The notes beneath the pieces were generated by a model. The model made no database searches. It was not told the DNA's origin and saw only the letters and a list, made by a program, of their open reading frames with translations. The translations under genes and the position numbers were made by a program. From positions 1,116,001 to 1,180,000 of the forward strand of contig NC_133958.1 in the NCBI RefSeq assembly GCF_031877795.1: 64,000 nucleotides of DNA, given 5' to 3'. How positions within the stretch are numbered: position 1 is the stretch's first letter; every line of letters begins with the position of its first letter. The stretch is from Strix aluco. Its lineage: Eukaryota > Chordata > Aves > Strigiformes > Strigidae. Of this stretch, positions 10,266 through 21,903 are shown piece after piece.

Positions 10266-10620
10266 TGTCCCAGTTTCGACCAGGATGGAGTTAATTTTCA
10301 TTGGAGTATTTCATACCATGTGATGTCATGCCCAGGTGAGTGGGCTCTCTCGCTCTGGTTCGCTCTCCCTCTCGCTGGCGCGCTCGCCGTCTGCTCATCG
10401 GCCGGTATTGTTGCTGTGTGGGGGCGATCTCTGCGCTCGGTAAGCCACTGCTGCATTTTACCTGTTTTCTTTTTGAACTTACTATTGCTACTGTTGTTCC
10501 CTTGTTATATTTAGTAAATTCTTTCCTTTTATTCAAGCCACTAATTCTCTTCTTTTGTTCCTCCCCTATCTTACCAGAGCGGGGAGGGGGAGGTGAACGG
10601 CCGGCCACGTGTGCCTGGCT
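10266..10620 (+). mobile_element. LTR of an endogenous retrovirus (diverged)
   Basis: It starts TGTCCCAGTTTCGACC and shares a start (CCAGGATGGAGTTAATTTTC) and the CATACCATG...GTCA segment with the LTRs at 10857 and 11606, so all three belong to one family. A T-rich R/U5-like part with TTTATTCAAG follows. The right boundary is uncertain and no target duplication was found. Confidence 0.55.
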
Positions 10621-10856
10621 GGCAACTGAGTTCAGACCTCCACATCCAGCCAGCACAGGCAGCCAGCTGCTGTGGGACCAGCCCAGCACCCTCCTGCCCC
10701 CGGAGAATGGAATCCAGAGCCCTGTCTTCTGAGCCCATTGCCCCGGCCCTCCTGCAAGGGCCAGAGGCGGCCCCGCCAGGGCACAGGTTTGGCGTGCAAT
10801 GACAGACTCCCAACCGTCAGCTCCAGGGACCGACCATTTATTTCAGAATAACTGCA

Positions 10857-11190
10857 TGTCCTGGTTTAGCCAGGATAGGGTTAAGTTTCCCCAGCAGTGG
10901 GGGGGAGCTCTAGCCGGGTTATTCAGATACCATGCGGACGTCACATCCTGGCGCCGAAGCGAGACGGTCGGTTAACACGTGTGTTATGCCATCACTCTGT
11001 TCTCACTGCTGTATTGGTAGATAGCTTGCTCTGTTCATTGTTATTACTGTTGTTGTTTGTTTTGTTGCTGTTGCACTGTTGTATTAAACCTCTCCTTATC
11101 TCAGCCCCGGGGCTTTGTATTTCACTCCCTTTGTGGGGGAGGGGCAGCGGCCGCGTGGTCTCAGACCCCGGCAGGGACTAATCCACCACA
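10857..11190 (+). mobile_element. Solo LTR with 5-bp target site duplication
   Basis: The 334-bp element starts TGTCCTGGTTTAGCC and ends CCACCACA, with the 5-bp direct repeat CTGCA on both sides (10852-10856 and 11191-11195). It has an ATTAAA signal near 11085 and a GT/T-rich stretch after it. No internal retroviral sequence is present, so this is an LTR left by LTR-LTR recombination. The clean ends suggest a moderately young insertion. Confidence 0.75.
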
Positions 11191-11605
11191 CTGCATTGCA
11201 ATAAATACAGATCAGGAGCACAATTGTCCGGGTCGTAATGACAGCAAACCCAGGAATTCACCAATTCTGTGCTGAACTTCATCTCGGGACAAGCAGAGAC
11301 ATGTGTCAGCAGGCAGGAAACTGGGCATGGGACCATGGTGCGGACTGTGGGAACCCAGCTTCCCTGGTGTTACCAACCTGATAAATTCTGAGCCGCAGAA
11401 GCACTGATGGGGCTTGTTAACAAGTCATCACCTCACCTCTGCTCCCTGTGCCAGCTCTGTCCTCAGGTGCACAGGAGGTGGATACTCTGTAGGGCAATAC
11501 CAGCCCCAGCCACTATGTTGTTTGCACACCAAATACACCATAAACAAATAAAAGAAATAAAACACAGAGTGGTACAAAGCTGCTGTCAAGCCATAATGGA
11601 TATAC

Positions 11606-11765
11606 CATCTGTTGCCGGTTTGACTGGGATGGAGTTAATTTTCTTCCTAGCAGCCCGTATGGTGCTGAGTGTTGGAATTGTGACCTAACCAGTGTTGGTA
11701 GGACACACATGTTTTAGCTATTGCTGAACACTGCTTGCACAGCACCAAGGCTTCCTCTGTTCACA
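11606..11765 (+). mobile_element. Truncated LTR fragment
   Basis: Sequence from GTTGCCGGTTTGACTGGGATGGAGTTAATTTTC resembles the first 100-150 bp of the LTRs at 10266 and 10857. It stops where CR1 sequence begins near 11790, so it is a 5' fragment only. Confidence 0.5.
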
Positions 11766-11789
11766 TGCTGCCCTGCCAGCAAGGGATCT

Positions 11790-12435
11790 GGGGGTGCACT
11801 GATGGATAAAAAACTGGAAGTAAGTCAGCACTGTGCACTTGCAGGCCAGAAAGCCAAATGTGTCCTGGGCTGCATCAAAAGCAGCATGGCCAGCAGGTCC
11901 AGGGAGGGGATTCTGCCCCTCTGCTCTCCTGAGACCCCACCTGGACCACTGCATCCAGCTCTGGGGTCCCCAGCACAAGAAAGACGTGGACCTGCTGGAG
12001 TGGGTCCAGGGGAGGCCATGAAAATGATGCCAGGGCTGGAACACCTCTCCTGTGCAGAAAGGCTGAAAGAGTTGGGGGTGTTCAGCCCGGAGAAGAGCAG
12101 GCTCCAGGGAGACCTTACTGCAAAAAGAAAGGTGCAGGGAGACTTTTTACCAGGGTCTGCAGTGACAGGAGAAGGGGTGAGGGTTTTAAACTGAAAGAGG
12201 GTTGGTTTAGATTAGCTATACGGAAGAAATGTTTTATGGTAACAGTGGTGAGACACTGGAACGGCTTGTCCAGAGAAGTTGTAGATGCCCCATCACTGAA
12301 AGTGTTCAAGGTCAGGTTGGACGGGAGTTTGAGCAACCTGATCTAGTGGGACATGTCCCTGCTGATGGCAGGGGCAAGATAGACTAGACGATCTTTGAAG
12401 GTCCTTTCCAACCTAAACCATTCGATGTTTCTATA
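11790..12435 (+). mobile_element. CR1 LINE 3' fragment
   Basis: It contains the standard CR1 3' segment: CTGGGCTGCATCAAAAGCAGCATGGCCAGCAGG near the start, the ACCCCACCTGGACCACTGCATCCAGCTC block, and the 3' end with GGTCCTTTCCAACCTAAACC followed by a degraded ATTCTATG-type tail. It is 5'-truncated, as nearly all CR1 copies are. Confidence 0.85.
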
Positions 12436-14150
12436 ATTTTTGCTCCTTACAGTGGGAGGACAAAACGCTCTGGGAGAAGCCTGGGAGGAGTCTCAGGGAG
12501 CTACTGGGCATTGACCTGCCTCCAGCAGACACAAAACTGCTCAGGTAGCTTCCTTGGAGAAGTCTGGGGCTGCTAACTTTTTTTGCCTCTTGCAGCAAGC
12601 ACAAGGCAATAATTTTATGTTCCCAGAGTTCCTCTGCTGACATGGGCTGCCATCAGGACATGCTGTGCAGGACAGCCAACAGTCCTGGGCTCAGGACAGC
12701 ATTGCAGCTGCGAAAGCTGGTTGTGTTACAGCTGCTGTGGAGTATGGACCCAGCAGTGTGGTGCCTGGTGACGGGTGCTGAATTGGGCTGTCCCTGTGGC
12801 AGTGACACGCTGGAAATCTTGTGGAAAGGAAACATATTTTGAGGAGCAAAAACCAAGGGCCAGACTCCCCAAAAAACCTGCCAAGAGCTACAGAGCACAA
12901 CCAGGGCAGGAGGGCAGGGACCGGTCACCTCGAAAAGTGCACACAGACGCGGGAGCAAGGTCAGACCGTCGGCGCAAGGGCAGCAGAGGCGTCAGTGCAA
13001 GGGCAGTGACCCACTGCTGACCCATCCAGCATGCTGACATTTTACTGTTTCCTGACTGTCTACACAAGTTCCCTTGATTTAAATCCCCTTCATACCCTTG
13101 CTGGAGAGGGGACAGTTAAATGGCCCACACAGCTTCCTTGGTGAGGCCTTGTAACTTCTCTTGACCCCAGGACCCAGCTTCTTCACACCAAGCAGCAGAG
13201 AGGGCACAGCCTCCACGAGAGCCATTCCTGGTGCTGGATGTGCTCAGCGGGGAGGCTGTCCTGTACCTCCTTGGCTCTCTCTGCACCTCCTGGGGATGCG
13301 CTGGCTCAGTTGATCTGCGATGGAGCAAAAGTTCCTGGGGAAAACTGAGACCTCTGAAGCAATTTAGCTAATTAGAGCTGTGATTGTCTGCATGCTCTCC
13401 ATTTAGTCTGAACACTGGAACTAAGTCTATGTCTTAATTTGCCCTCCCTGAGTGACACAGGCAGGTGGTCTAGAAAAACGCAGCCGCTTTCCAGCCGGCA
13501 CACAGCTCCCCAATAACAAGACACACACAGACATGGAGTGAAGCCTCCCCTTTGTTCACGAGTTCTGGAAGAACAAGGATTTTCCTGGTTCAAGGGAATT
13601 TGCAGGCAGTGAGTCCTGGGCAGGACCAGCAATGCTGCGAGACCTGCATCTTCCAGGCAGGTGCTGGTGGGTCTCCACTCCTCGCACAGGAGGATTTAGT
13701 GTCCCTGTGCAGAGAAACAGCTGCACAAAGCGCTGGGATGTGACCGTCCCAGGTTGCTGTCACCTGGCAGCCGTATGCTGAGAAGACAAATGAAATTATT
13801 TCCCAGTGGCTCCAATTCCTGCAGGAATTACCTACCTGTTGTGGAGTGCGCTAGGTCCCCTTTCTGTCTGCTTTCCAAGTACATTCAAGATGAGCATCCA
13901 AGTGCACATGAAAGGTGAATTTTTCAAATCACCTGCCTGGACATTCTCATGAGGTTGTATATTCAACTGCACCAGACAGAAGGACCTGTGCTGAACATGC
14001 TTGTGCAGTCACCCGGACTGGAAGAAAGCCACCGCTAGCTAGCTTATCTGACCGGCCACAGCTCACTGACAGTGTGTGAAAGGAACAAGCTTTAAACATG
14101 CAGTTGGGACAAGAGTTAACATGTATATGGACTCTAGATATGCTTTTGGT
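12436..14150. other. No gene recognised
   Basis: Only short open frames without conserved sequence or convincing splice pairs are seen. The stretch separates the CR1 fragment from the retroviral pol remnant; its right end may hold unreadably decayed 5' retroviral sequence. Confidence 0.5.
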
Positions 14151-14159
14151 ATCTGTCAC

Positions 14160-15505
14160 GCAACTGGGACTTTATGGAGAGAAAGGCAGGGAAGACTATG
14201 GCTCATGGAAAGCAGATCAAAGAATTATTAAAGATGATACAACTACCCTCTGAGACTTCTGTCTTCTATATAAAAGCACATACTCAGAGACAAGATATGA
14301 TTTCAAAAGGAAATTCTTTAGCTGACCAAGCAGCCAGAGCCACAGCACGGCAGGTTGTGTCTACCATGTCATTATCACAACATGAGATGATATCCGAAGT
14401 CCCGCATATAAATAAGTTATATGAAGAAAAAGAGCAGTGGATCCAACTTGGAGCCCAAGGATGAGGAGGACAATGGATGCTCAATAATAAGCCTCTTCTT
14501 CTAAAAAAGTGTTGAGTACCGATTACGTGATGGCATCACGAAAAAACTCACGGGGGTCCAGAGAGCTTCACGCTCCGGATTCAGAGATTTTGGGCTGCCC
14601 TGGGAATTTGTGCAGCAGCCAAAAGAATCTGTGAAGGATGTAAACTTTGTAAACAGTATGCTTCTGTATGAATTAAGGCTCCCAGTGGAAAAAAGGCCTC
14701 CAGGCACCTTTCCTTTTCAAAAACTTCAACCTGATTATGCTGAAATGCCAAAAACAATGGGGTACTCTGACATGTTAGTGATAGTTGGTCAGCTAACAGG
14801 ATGGGTAGAAGCTTTTCCTGCTAGGAAAAATGAGTCAAAAGCAGTAGTAAAAATTTTACTGAAGGAAATAATTCCAAGATACGGAGTTCCTGAAGTTATC
14901 GATTCTGATCGAGGAAGCCATTTCACAGCTGCAATTTTAATTTAAATTTATAATTCTTTAGGAATTTTTAGTCAATTTCATACTCCAATCACCCTGAATC
15001 ATCCGACCAAGTAGAATGAATGAATAGAACCTTAAAAGAAAAACTAGTTAAGGTTTGTAAACAGACTGGCCTAAAGTGGCCCCATGCTTTAAATTTAGTG
15101 TTATGGGATATAAGGAATACCCCAAGACAGCTGATTGGGATTTGCCCAGCTGAAATTTTATTTGGAAGAATACTTGCTGTGCCAGGTACGTCCATGCCAG
15201 CAAAAACCAGTCTTTTGGATGGAGATGAACAGGTTACACAATATCTTTTATATGTGCAAAATTCTTTTTTTTTCAAATGCGCAATTACGCTTACTGGTAT
15301 CAGGGAGGTACCCCTGAGATTCAGGTTCACGACACCCAACCAGGAGACAAAGTTTACATTAAGAATTTGAAAAGGAAAAACAGATTTGAACCAAAATGGG
15401 AAGGGCCTTATACTCTTTTGTTAACTTCTTTTTATGCTATTAAGGTATCTGGGAAAGAGACTTGGATCCATCGTTCTCATGCCCGCCAGGAATCTGAAGC
15501 ATAAC
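14160..15505 (+). pseudogene. Endogenous gammaretrovirus-like pol remnant (RNase H end and integrase)
   Basis: At 14174-14464 the C-terminal part of RNase H is readable, with a GNSLADQAAR motif typical of gammaretroviral pol. At 14610-14945 comes the integrase core with YGVPEVIDSDRGSHFT, which carries a catalytic-type Asp. At 15020-15200 the core continues with NRTLKEKL and AEILFGR, and at 15277-15504 lies the C-terminal domain with WEGPYTLLLTSFYAIKVSG. These pieces are in different frames, separated by stops, so no functional polymerase can be made. Gag, protease and most of reverse transcriptase are absent. Confidence 0.8.
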
Positions 15506-15559
15506 GGGCTGTTGTGAAGTGTTAGTCTGGTCTGTGCTTATCTGTATCTTTTCCTGGGG

Positions 15560-16850
15560 CTACACCTTGTGGACAAAGTTTGTGCTGCGCTATCAGGATG
15601 CCAATGCCAATAGAACTGGTATTGTATAGAGTGATTGTTCTTGTGAGCTTACGGGTCAGATTACAGGTCATCAAACAGAGGCTGACAAAAATTTTTTCGT
15701 CTAGTCATCCGAAGACCAGCCAGAGAGACCTTATTTATCCGTCTAATAATTTTCTCAAATTCTGTGCAAATGTTAGATGTAGACTTGGCGATCCATGGAA
15801 TACTTGGACCGAGGGCTGTGGCAAGTCTAAACGGTTGGGCTTTTCAGATCTTGTTTATGTGTATCACATCCAGAGAGAGGAACCAACGTGGGGAGTTGGG
15901 ACGTGGTCTCCGATCATCAGATGTGGGGAATTTGTGAGAATGGAGATGGGTGCTGTTGTGGATTTAATGTATCGGGCAATCATTTCACTTTTAAATTTAG
16001 GATTGTGATTCATAACATGATGTGGGGATCACAATTAAATTCTTCTTTTTGGCTAATGAGTTTAGGCATGCCACAGCTCGTGTAAATCATCCAGACTATC
16101 GTTCAAATTTATATCGAAGTGAGCGATCAATTCAAAAATCTAGGGATCTTAACCAAGTTAATCCAACGAATATGTGGGAAGAACATGTGCATGTGTCTTT
16201 AACGAGATCTTTTACTAACAATTTGAATCTAAGTGAATGTTGGATTTGTGTAGCCTTACCTAAACCGGTGAATCAAGGGTTTCAATTAGTGGGAATTCCA
16301 ATTCCCAAAAATACAGATTGGACGGAATATTGGTGTAACACCACTTTCTCTGAGACTTAGGAGGAACAAATTTGGGAAATAGGTTTATCTGCTTTAGGAG
16401 ATTACTCGCAGGCCCACTGTGTGCAGAGATGTTATCCCCCAAGTGCTGATAATCAGCATTTATGTAAAAATCATTCTTTTGTAGGAAATTGGACTCAATG
16501 TCAAAATACTACTTCTATTACTACAGAATTGCATTTAAGCTGGCGAGCACCTGAGGATCTGGGAATATTTTAATTATGTGGAAACAAGGCCTATAAAGCC
16601 TTACCACTGAATTGGGGAGGTATTTGTACTTTAGGAATGATGTCTACTGATTTAGAAATTCATCCAAAAACTATGGCAGGTTCAACATGACACAGAACCT
16701 TTTTAATTCGAACTCAAAGAACAAGCAATCCCCTAACTGAAAGACCAACTGGATTTAATTCATTTGTTAGATGGCTCAGCCCCTCTTTCGGAGTTAATGA
16801 GTTAAGGAGTTTTGCTCCATTAGATCTTGTACATGTGTTTTTTTCCTTGT
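15560..16850 (+). pseudogene. Endogenous gammaretrovirus-like env remnant
   Basis: Directly after pol, as in gammaretroviruses, frames at 15580-16008 and 16022-16360 encode surface-subunit-like sequence, including LSECWICVALPKP, which matches the CxxC (CWLC-like) motif of gammaretroviral SU. Further Cys- and Asn-rich pieces continue to about 16560. The frame is broken by stops and no intact fusion peptide or transmembrane subunit is seen. The base composition is AT-rich, unlike the surrounding host DNA, as expected for inserted viral DNA. No 3' LTR was identified. Confidence 0.65.
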
Positions 16851-17121
16851 ACAAATTACATAATAGCCTCTTCATTTCCCTGTTCTGTGTTGGTAGCTCT
16901 GAACATTTAATCTGGTCCCCCTGAGTCTCCTCAGGGTGTTGGGTAAGAGCCCTGCGGAGTGAGGGTGAGAGCGTGCGGAATGGCTGGGCGTGAACAGAGG
17001 GATGGTGGAGGAGAAGGACTTTCCCAAGCGGGGGGCAGATGCGAGGTTAATCACTATCGGTGTGTTGAATTGTTTGGTTCTGTCATATGTCAAAGCAAAG
17101 CTAAACCACATTCCAAACAAA

Positions 17122-17147
17122 ACACACACACACACACACACACAAAA
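17122..17147 (+). repeat. (CA)n microsatellite
   Basis: About a dozen uninterrupted CA units are followed by a short A run. Confidence 0.95.
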
Positions 17148-17455
17148 AAAGGATAAATAGTATTACAATAATAAGAGCTTTCATTAGTATTTTTTGGAAA
17201 TTTAAGCATGGTATCTAACCAAACAGTTCAGAAAGTGAAAATCCGTCAGGAGATACTGTGATTTGATGTAGCGGTTGTAAATGTCTGGAAAAGATGCTGA
17301 CATCATGTTCAGTTTGTTAAGATTTGTTAACATCAGTGCAACAGATGGAATTCATGAATGCACAGATGCCTCCTTGTTGCAGGGTAAGCATTGCAAGTAC
17401 CAGGCAATTTTGTTCTACTGTAATGCTAAAGAAGAAACTTCTTGTTGCAAGGCTC
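17148..17455. other. No gene recognised
   Basis: AT-rich sequence between the microsatellite and the CR1 fragment; no conserved coding signal or RNA gene is seen. Confidence 0.5.
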
Positions 17456-17459
17456 AAAT

Positions 17460-18128
17460 GGCATCTCCTGTGCGGCTGACCATGAGCCAGCAGTGTGCCC
17501 AGGTGGCCAAGAAAGCCAACGGCCTCCTGGCTTGTATCAGCACTAGTGTGACCAGCAGAAGCAGGGAGGTGACAGTCCCCCTGTGCTCTGCACTGGTGAG
17601 GCCACACCTGGAGGGTTGTGTCCAGTTTTGGGCACCTCAATCCGAGAGAGATCTCGAGGGGCTGGAGCGAGGGCAGAGGAGGGCAACGAGGTGGGGAAGG
17701 GCCTGGAGAATAAATCCTGTGAGGAGCGACTGAAGGAGCTGGGACTGTTCAGTGTGAGGAGGAGAAGGGGAGGGGAGACCTCATCACTCTCTGCAGCTCC
17801 CTGAAAGGACGTTGTGGAGAGGTTGGTGCTGGTCTCTGCTCCCAGGGAATTAGTGACAGAACGAGAGGGAACGGCTTTAAACTGCAACAGGGGAGGGTCA
17901 GACTGGACATGAGGAACAAATGTTTCCCCGCCAGAGTGGTCAGAGAGTGGAATAGGCTGCCCAGGGAGGGGGTGGAGTCCCCACCCCTGGGGGTGTTTAA
18001 GGGCCGTTTGGATGAGCTGTGGGGGGATGTGGGGTAGGGGAGAACTTTGTAGAGTCGGGCTGAGGGTTGGATCGATGATCCCGAGGGGCTTTTCCAGCCT
18101 GAAGGATTCTGGGATTCTGTGTGATTGT
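17460..18128 (+). mobile_element. CR1 LINE 3' fragment
   Basis: It carries the CR1 signature ATGAGCCAGCAGTGTGCCCAGGTGGCCAAGAA, the GTGAGGCCACACCTGGAGG block, and the 3' end CCAGCCTGAAGGATTCTGGGATTCTGTG with tandem ATTCTGKG octamers. Copies of the same subfamily occur inverted at 23256 and 40574. Confidence 0.9.
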
Positions 18129-18299
18129 CTGTGTCTTCCATGGTAGCGGGTAGATTTATAAGACCTCTTTCTAGTTCATTTACCGCAAGTCTGGGAATTA
18201 AGGTTCTGATTAAACTTCTCCATCTGGAATCGTCAGGGGTTCCTCATATACCGGAGTGAAGAGGTGGGGGGTCAGATCTACACATGCAGCGGGGGCTGC

Positions 18300-20430
18300 A
18301 TTAACCCTCCCGCCTCCTGCTGCGCCAATGCCCGCAAGCAGAGGCACTGCAAAATAAACACCAAACTTTTAATGAATTAAGCAATAAATAGAGACATGGC
18401 AGAGGACTGTGGCCGGGGTGGGTGGATCCAGGTCACATGTCATGGGGATGCATGTCCACACCTTCCCCATCAACAGCACTCAGGGGGGGCACAGGGCACT
18501 TTGCCCCCCTGCATCTCCTGGGCTCTATCTCTCTTCCTGGGCACATTGCTGTTGTCAGATGCCCTCCACTTGCTGCCCACTGCTGCCTGCTCGTTGCCTG
18601 CAGCTGCCTGACTGTCCCCATCTGGCTTCTCCTCCCACAGTGTTTTCCATTGTTTTACCACCTGGCACACCACCACCTTCTTCTCCTTGGCTGGAATATT
18701 GTCCTGCGGGGAAGTCTCTTCTGCGCTGTGCCGGCTGACACAGGGCACTTGCCCGCTTCAGGCAGCAAGAATGGTGAAAAACCAGAGTTGCTTTGCAAAG
18801 TTTGACTATGAGGAGTAATCGGTAGTGTGGGTGTTAGCGATTAGTCCAGTCATCCTGTACCTGAACAATTGAGGGGTATAAGAACCCTGTGTAAAGGCAC
18901 ATTTGGGGTGCCCCAGTTGGGCTGGGACATGGCATGTGCATGAAAAAATATTTGCCTCTGTAATTCTATAATTGTGTCTCAGCCCCTCTCCTCGGTCAGC
19001 ACAGGCCAGGTGTGAATTTTTCATGACACCGGCTCGGGGCTCACCCGTGGACAGGGGGGTTTTCTGGGTGAGGTCCAAGCAGCACTGGACGATGCCATAG
19101 AGGGGGTGGAGCGGGCTGGGCAGTCAGCGCAGCACCAGCTCTGGGATCTCAGCCCGCGAGCCCCGAGCCAGCTGCCAGCTGAGTTTTCCACATTCAGCCA
19201 GTCCCTGCCTGGTCGCCCCAGGGCAGCTGTGGCTCCTTCCCAGGGCCGAATCCAGCTCGCCGGCAGTGATCTGGTGCTGAGGCCATGATGGTGATGCCGG
19301 TACTGGGGCCTCCATCCTCCTGGCATTGATACTACTCAGCAGGTTACTCCCAAGGGGACCTGCCACCCAGAGCGGTGCCCCATGTACCCATCTTCTCGGT
19401 GGCCTTCCCCAGCCCAGCTCAGCCCCCCATGGGGTGGGCAGGGGCTGAGTTAACCCCCTCACAGCCCTTCCCACTGTGCAAACAACTGCAGGCAGAGAGA
19501 GGTGCTGCGAAGCAAACACCCAACTCTTTTAATGAATTAAGCAAGGATCTGAGAGAGGGCTGGGGCTGGAGTGGCTGGGTGGGTCTCTGCCTCCAGATCT
19601 CCTTTGCATGTGGGTGCTATGGGGGATGGTGCTGGACCGGTGGGCTGTGGGTGGCTGTACTCGTTGGCTACCTCTGTGTCAGTCTCCCTCAGCACAAAAA
19701 ACTGCAGATGGCCCAGTGACATCTGCAGGGTCACCCACTCCTCCTGGGCAGCTTCTTCCTGCGCTCCCACTCAGGCCTCTGCTCACGTGTGATGGGCACT
19801 GACCCCTCCTGCTCCACCAGCAGGGTGGGCGCAGCCGTAAGGCCGCCCCCAGGCACCAAGGGGTAGCACGGAGTCAGCAGGAGGGCATGGCAGCGGCAGT
19901 GGCAGCCCCTCCTGGGGGGTCAGAGCCACCAGCCAGGGATTGAGGACGTGGGGGGCACGCCAGGGCTGGCCTGGCCTCTGGTCGGGCATTGGCACCCCAG
20001 CCCCAGCACCTTCACACTACCCCAGAGGGTTGAATCTCCGCGGGAGCTCATCAAGTGCTCCTTCGGGTCGGTGTGGGGCCCCACAGCATTTTGCCCCAGA
20101 CCATTTTGCGCAGCAGCCTGTCCTGGGGCTGCGTGTTGTGGGGATGGGAGGGCAACGGGCACAGGGCGCTTCGGCCCCCGCTGTCCCCAGGGCACACTGG
20201 TCTCCTCAGATGCCCCGTGCTCACTGCCGCCCACTTGTTGCCTGCTGCTGCCTGCTGCTGCCTGCTGCTGCCTGCTGCCACGCCATCCCTGTCCAGCTTC
20301 CCCATCCACAGGGTTTTTGAGTGTTTTGCCACCCAGCACAACACCATCTTCTTTGGTGGGATCTTGTTCCACCAGGAGGTTTCTTGTGTCTTGGGGGTGC
20401 CGGCCGACCTGCTCGCCACCCACCTTGCCC
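18300..20430 (-). repeat. Diverged duplicated block in the unrecognised minus-strand gene
   Basis: Sequence around 18300-18740 resembles 19470-20400: both have an amino-acid-coding stretch reading GGKT plus a Q/A-rich CTG-type repeat, and both have AACTTTTAATGAATTAAGCAA-like sequence at the left (3') end. Similarity is moderate by eye, so the duplication is old. On the minus strand each copy carries ATTAAA near a TAA stop, as if a 3' end had been duplicated. Confidence 0.5.
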
Positions 20431-21511
20431 ACTCTGGGCACCACCTGTCAGGAGACAGCAGCAGCAAGCAGGTCAAAACCACCCAGGGCTGCTTCTGCAG
20501 GGCCTCCTCCACCAGTTGGGCCGTGTGGGGTGGATGATGCTGGGGAGCAGCTGGGGTCTGGCCAGGGATCCACAGGGGGATCTGTAGGGGACTCTCCAGA
20601 GGACGCTTCCAGGGACCCTCCATAGGACTCTCCATCAGAATCTCTGAACTCTCTATGGGACTCTGTAAGACTCTCCTGAGAAGGGTCCCCAGGACTCTCT
20701 GGCAGCCAGGTGGGGAGGACCATCACCACCCCACCCTGCTTCCTTTTGGGGTCCAGCAAGGGGGACATCACCACCCGCACCCCACTCCCCTCCAGGAGGG
20801 GTTTTAGCTTCCCCCAGCATTGCTACCACAACTTGACCCTCAGGGCAGTCACCCTCTGCCCTGTACTCTGAGAAGTCAGGGAGCTGGTTGAGGAAGGAGG
20901 TTCTGTTGGGGACCTCAGGGACACCGAGGATGTCAGGGCCATGGGGGATGGTGCCCATCCTGTCCCCCAGCATCACGGCCCCTGCTTGCTCCTTGGGGCA
21001 GCCGCCCTCTGCCACACAGTCAGAGAGGTTGGGGAGCTCATGGAAGAGGGCAGTCAAGCTGGGGCTGTCAGGGACATTGGGGACAGTGTCCTGCCATCCA
21101 CGGTGTCGAGCCAGGAGAGCATATAGTTGACAGTGACGTCCTCTGCCTGCTCAGGAAAGGCCTCAGTGAAGGTGGCTGGCCCCTGCTTGGGCAGAGCCGT
21201 GGACTTCCCCAGGGCCATCAGGGTGGTCACGGCTGCTGAAAAAGCAAACAAACCCAGCCCAACCGCGGGGCCACGGGGATGGATGTGGAGCTTGGCCACC
21301 CACCTGTGGGCTCTGCCACTCCCTAAAACTCACCTCTGGGCTTTGTCGTGGTTCTGCCGGTCAGCAGAGCCAGAGCGGGCTGGTGGGGGCTGACAGCAGG
21401 GACACTGTCCTCCATGGCCACTGCTTCCTTTTTGGAGGTTTCCAAAGGCTTCTGGGCACTGCCAGGGAGAGTGTGGAGCACAGGGGGGCCCTGCACCCAG
21501 TGCTGAGCCAT
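19528..21511 (-). CDS. Unrecognised gene-like region, minus strand, frames broken
   Basis: I do not recognise the product. On the minus strand an ATG at 21511 opens MAQHWVQGPPVLHTLPGSAQ and runs to a donor (CCCAGAG/GTGAGT, exon 21334-21511) in phase 1. The next block has acceptor TTTTTCAG and continues in phase 1 from 21235 with AAVTTLMALGKSTALPKQG, then VNYMLSWLDTVDG, before a stop at 21054. A one-base shift there opens 20653-21057, which holds two related modules (see separate entry). Another shift leads into a Ser/Glu/Pro-rich part and then AQLVEEALQKQPWVVLTCLL, ending at donor CTGACAG/GTGGTG near 20445. A last frame ends in TAA at 19537-19539 just before ATTAAA (minus strand, 19528-19533). 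It may be a decayed gene, or a live one with sequencing indels like those in ZMIZ2. Confidence 0.35.
20247..20282. repeat. Short CTGCCTGCTG tandem repeat
   Basis: The 9-base unit CTGCCTGCT is repeated about four times; on the minus strand it reads as Gln/Ala/Gly-rich sequence. Confidence 0.8.
20815..21095 (-). repeat. Two diverged copies of a roughly 45-residue protein module
   Basis: In one minus-strand frame two consecutive modules align: VPNVPDSPSLTALFHELPNL...AEGGCPKEQ and VPEVPNRTSFLNQLPDF...AEGDCPEGQ, each followed by a V-MLG segment. The shared pattern is VPxVP, a six-residue gap, a hydrophobic stretch, LP, S, AEG-CP-Q. Amino-acid conservation within a repeat argues that this was, or is, translated. 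Confidence 0.55.
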
Positions 21512-21903
21512 GGGGTGGTGGGGGGCCAGGGCAGGCAGCGATGTGCAGCCTGTGGGGTACAGGGGATCCCCCTAGAACACAGCCCCCCATCAGCTGGGGG
21601 GGCACCAGTGTCCCCACCACCACCTGCTGTCCCCAGCTGTGGGCAGGGGCACAGGGGGGAACTGCACTGTAAAAGGAACAGCTTTTAGGAAACTCTTTTC
21701 TCTTAGGATATTATTAATAGCAGGAATAATTAATAAATAGATATTGGTTTGTAGGTTTAATTAATAGAGCACAGGTGCTCTAGAAACAATACTGACAGTT
21801 CAATGCCAATACTGCTCATCTGTCCCCTGTACAGCCCCTCATCACAGCTGGCTTGAAACCCAGTCAGGCTGAATTACTAAAAATTAATCTTACGTATTAA
21901 GTT

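Noticed and set aside
20290-20400. Y-box/cold-shock-like peptide (TKED...GGKT) on the minus strand
   Set aside because: Only a few residues agree, and the related copy near 18650 loses the resemblance. Treated as chance.
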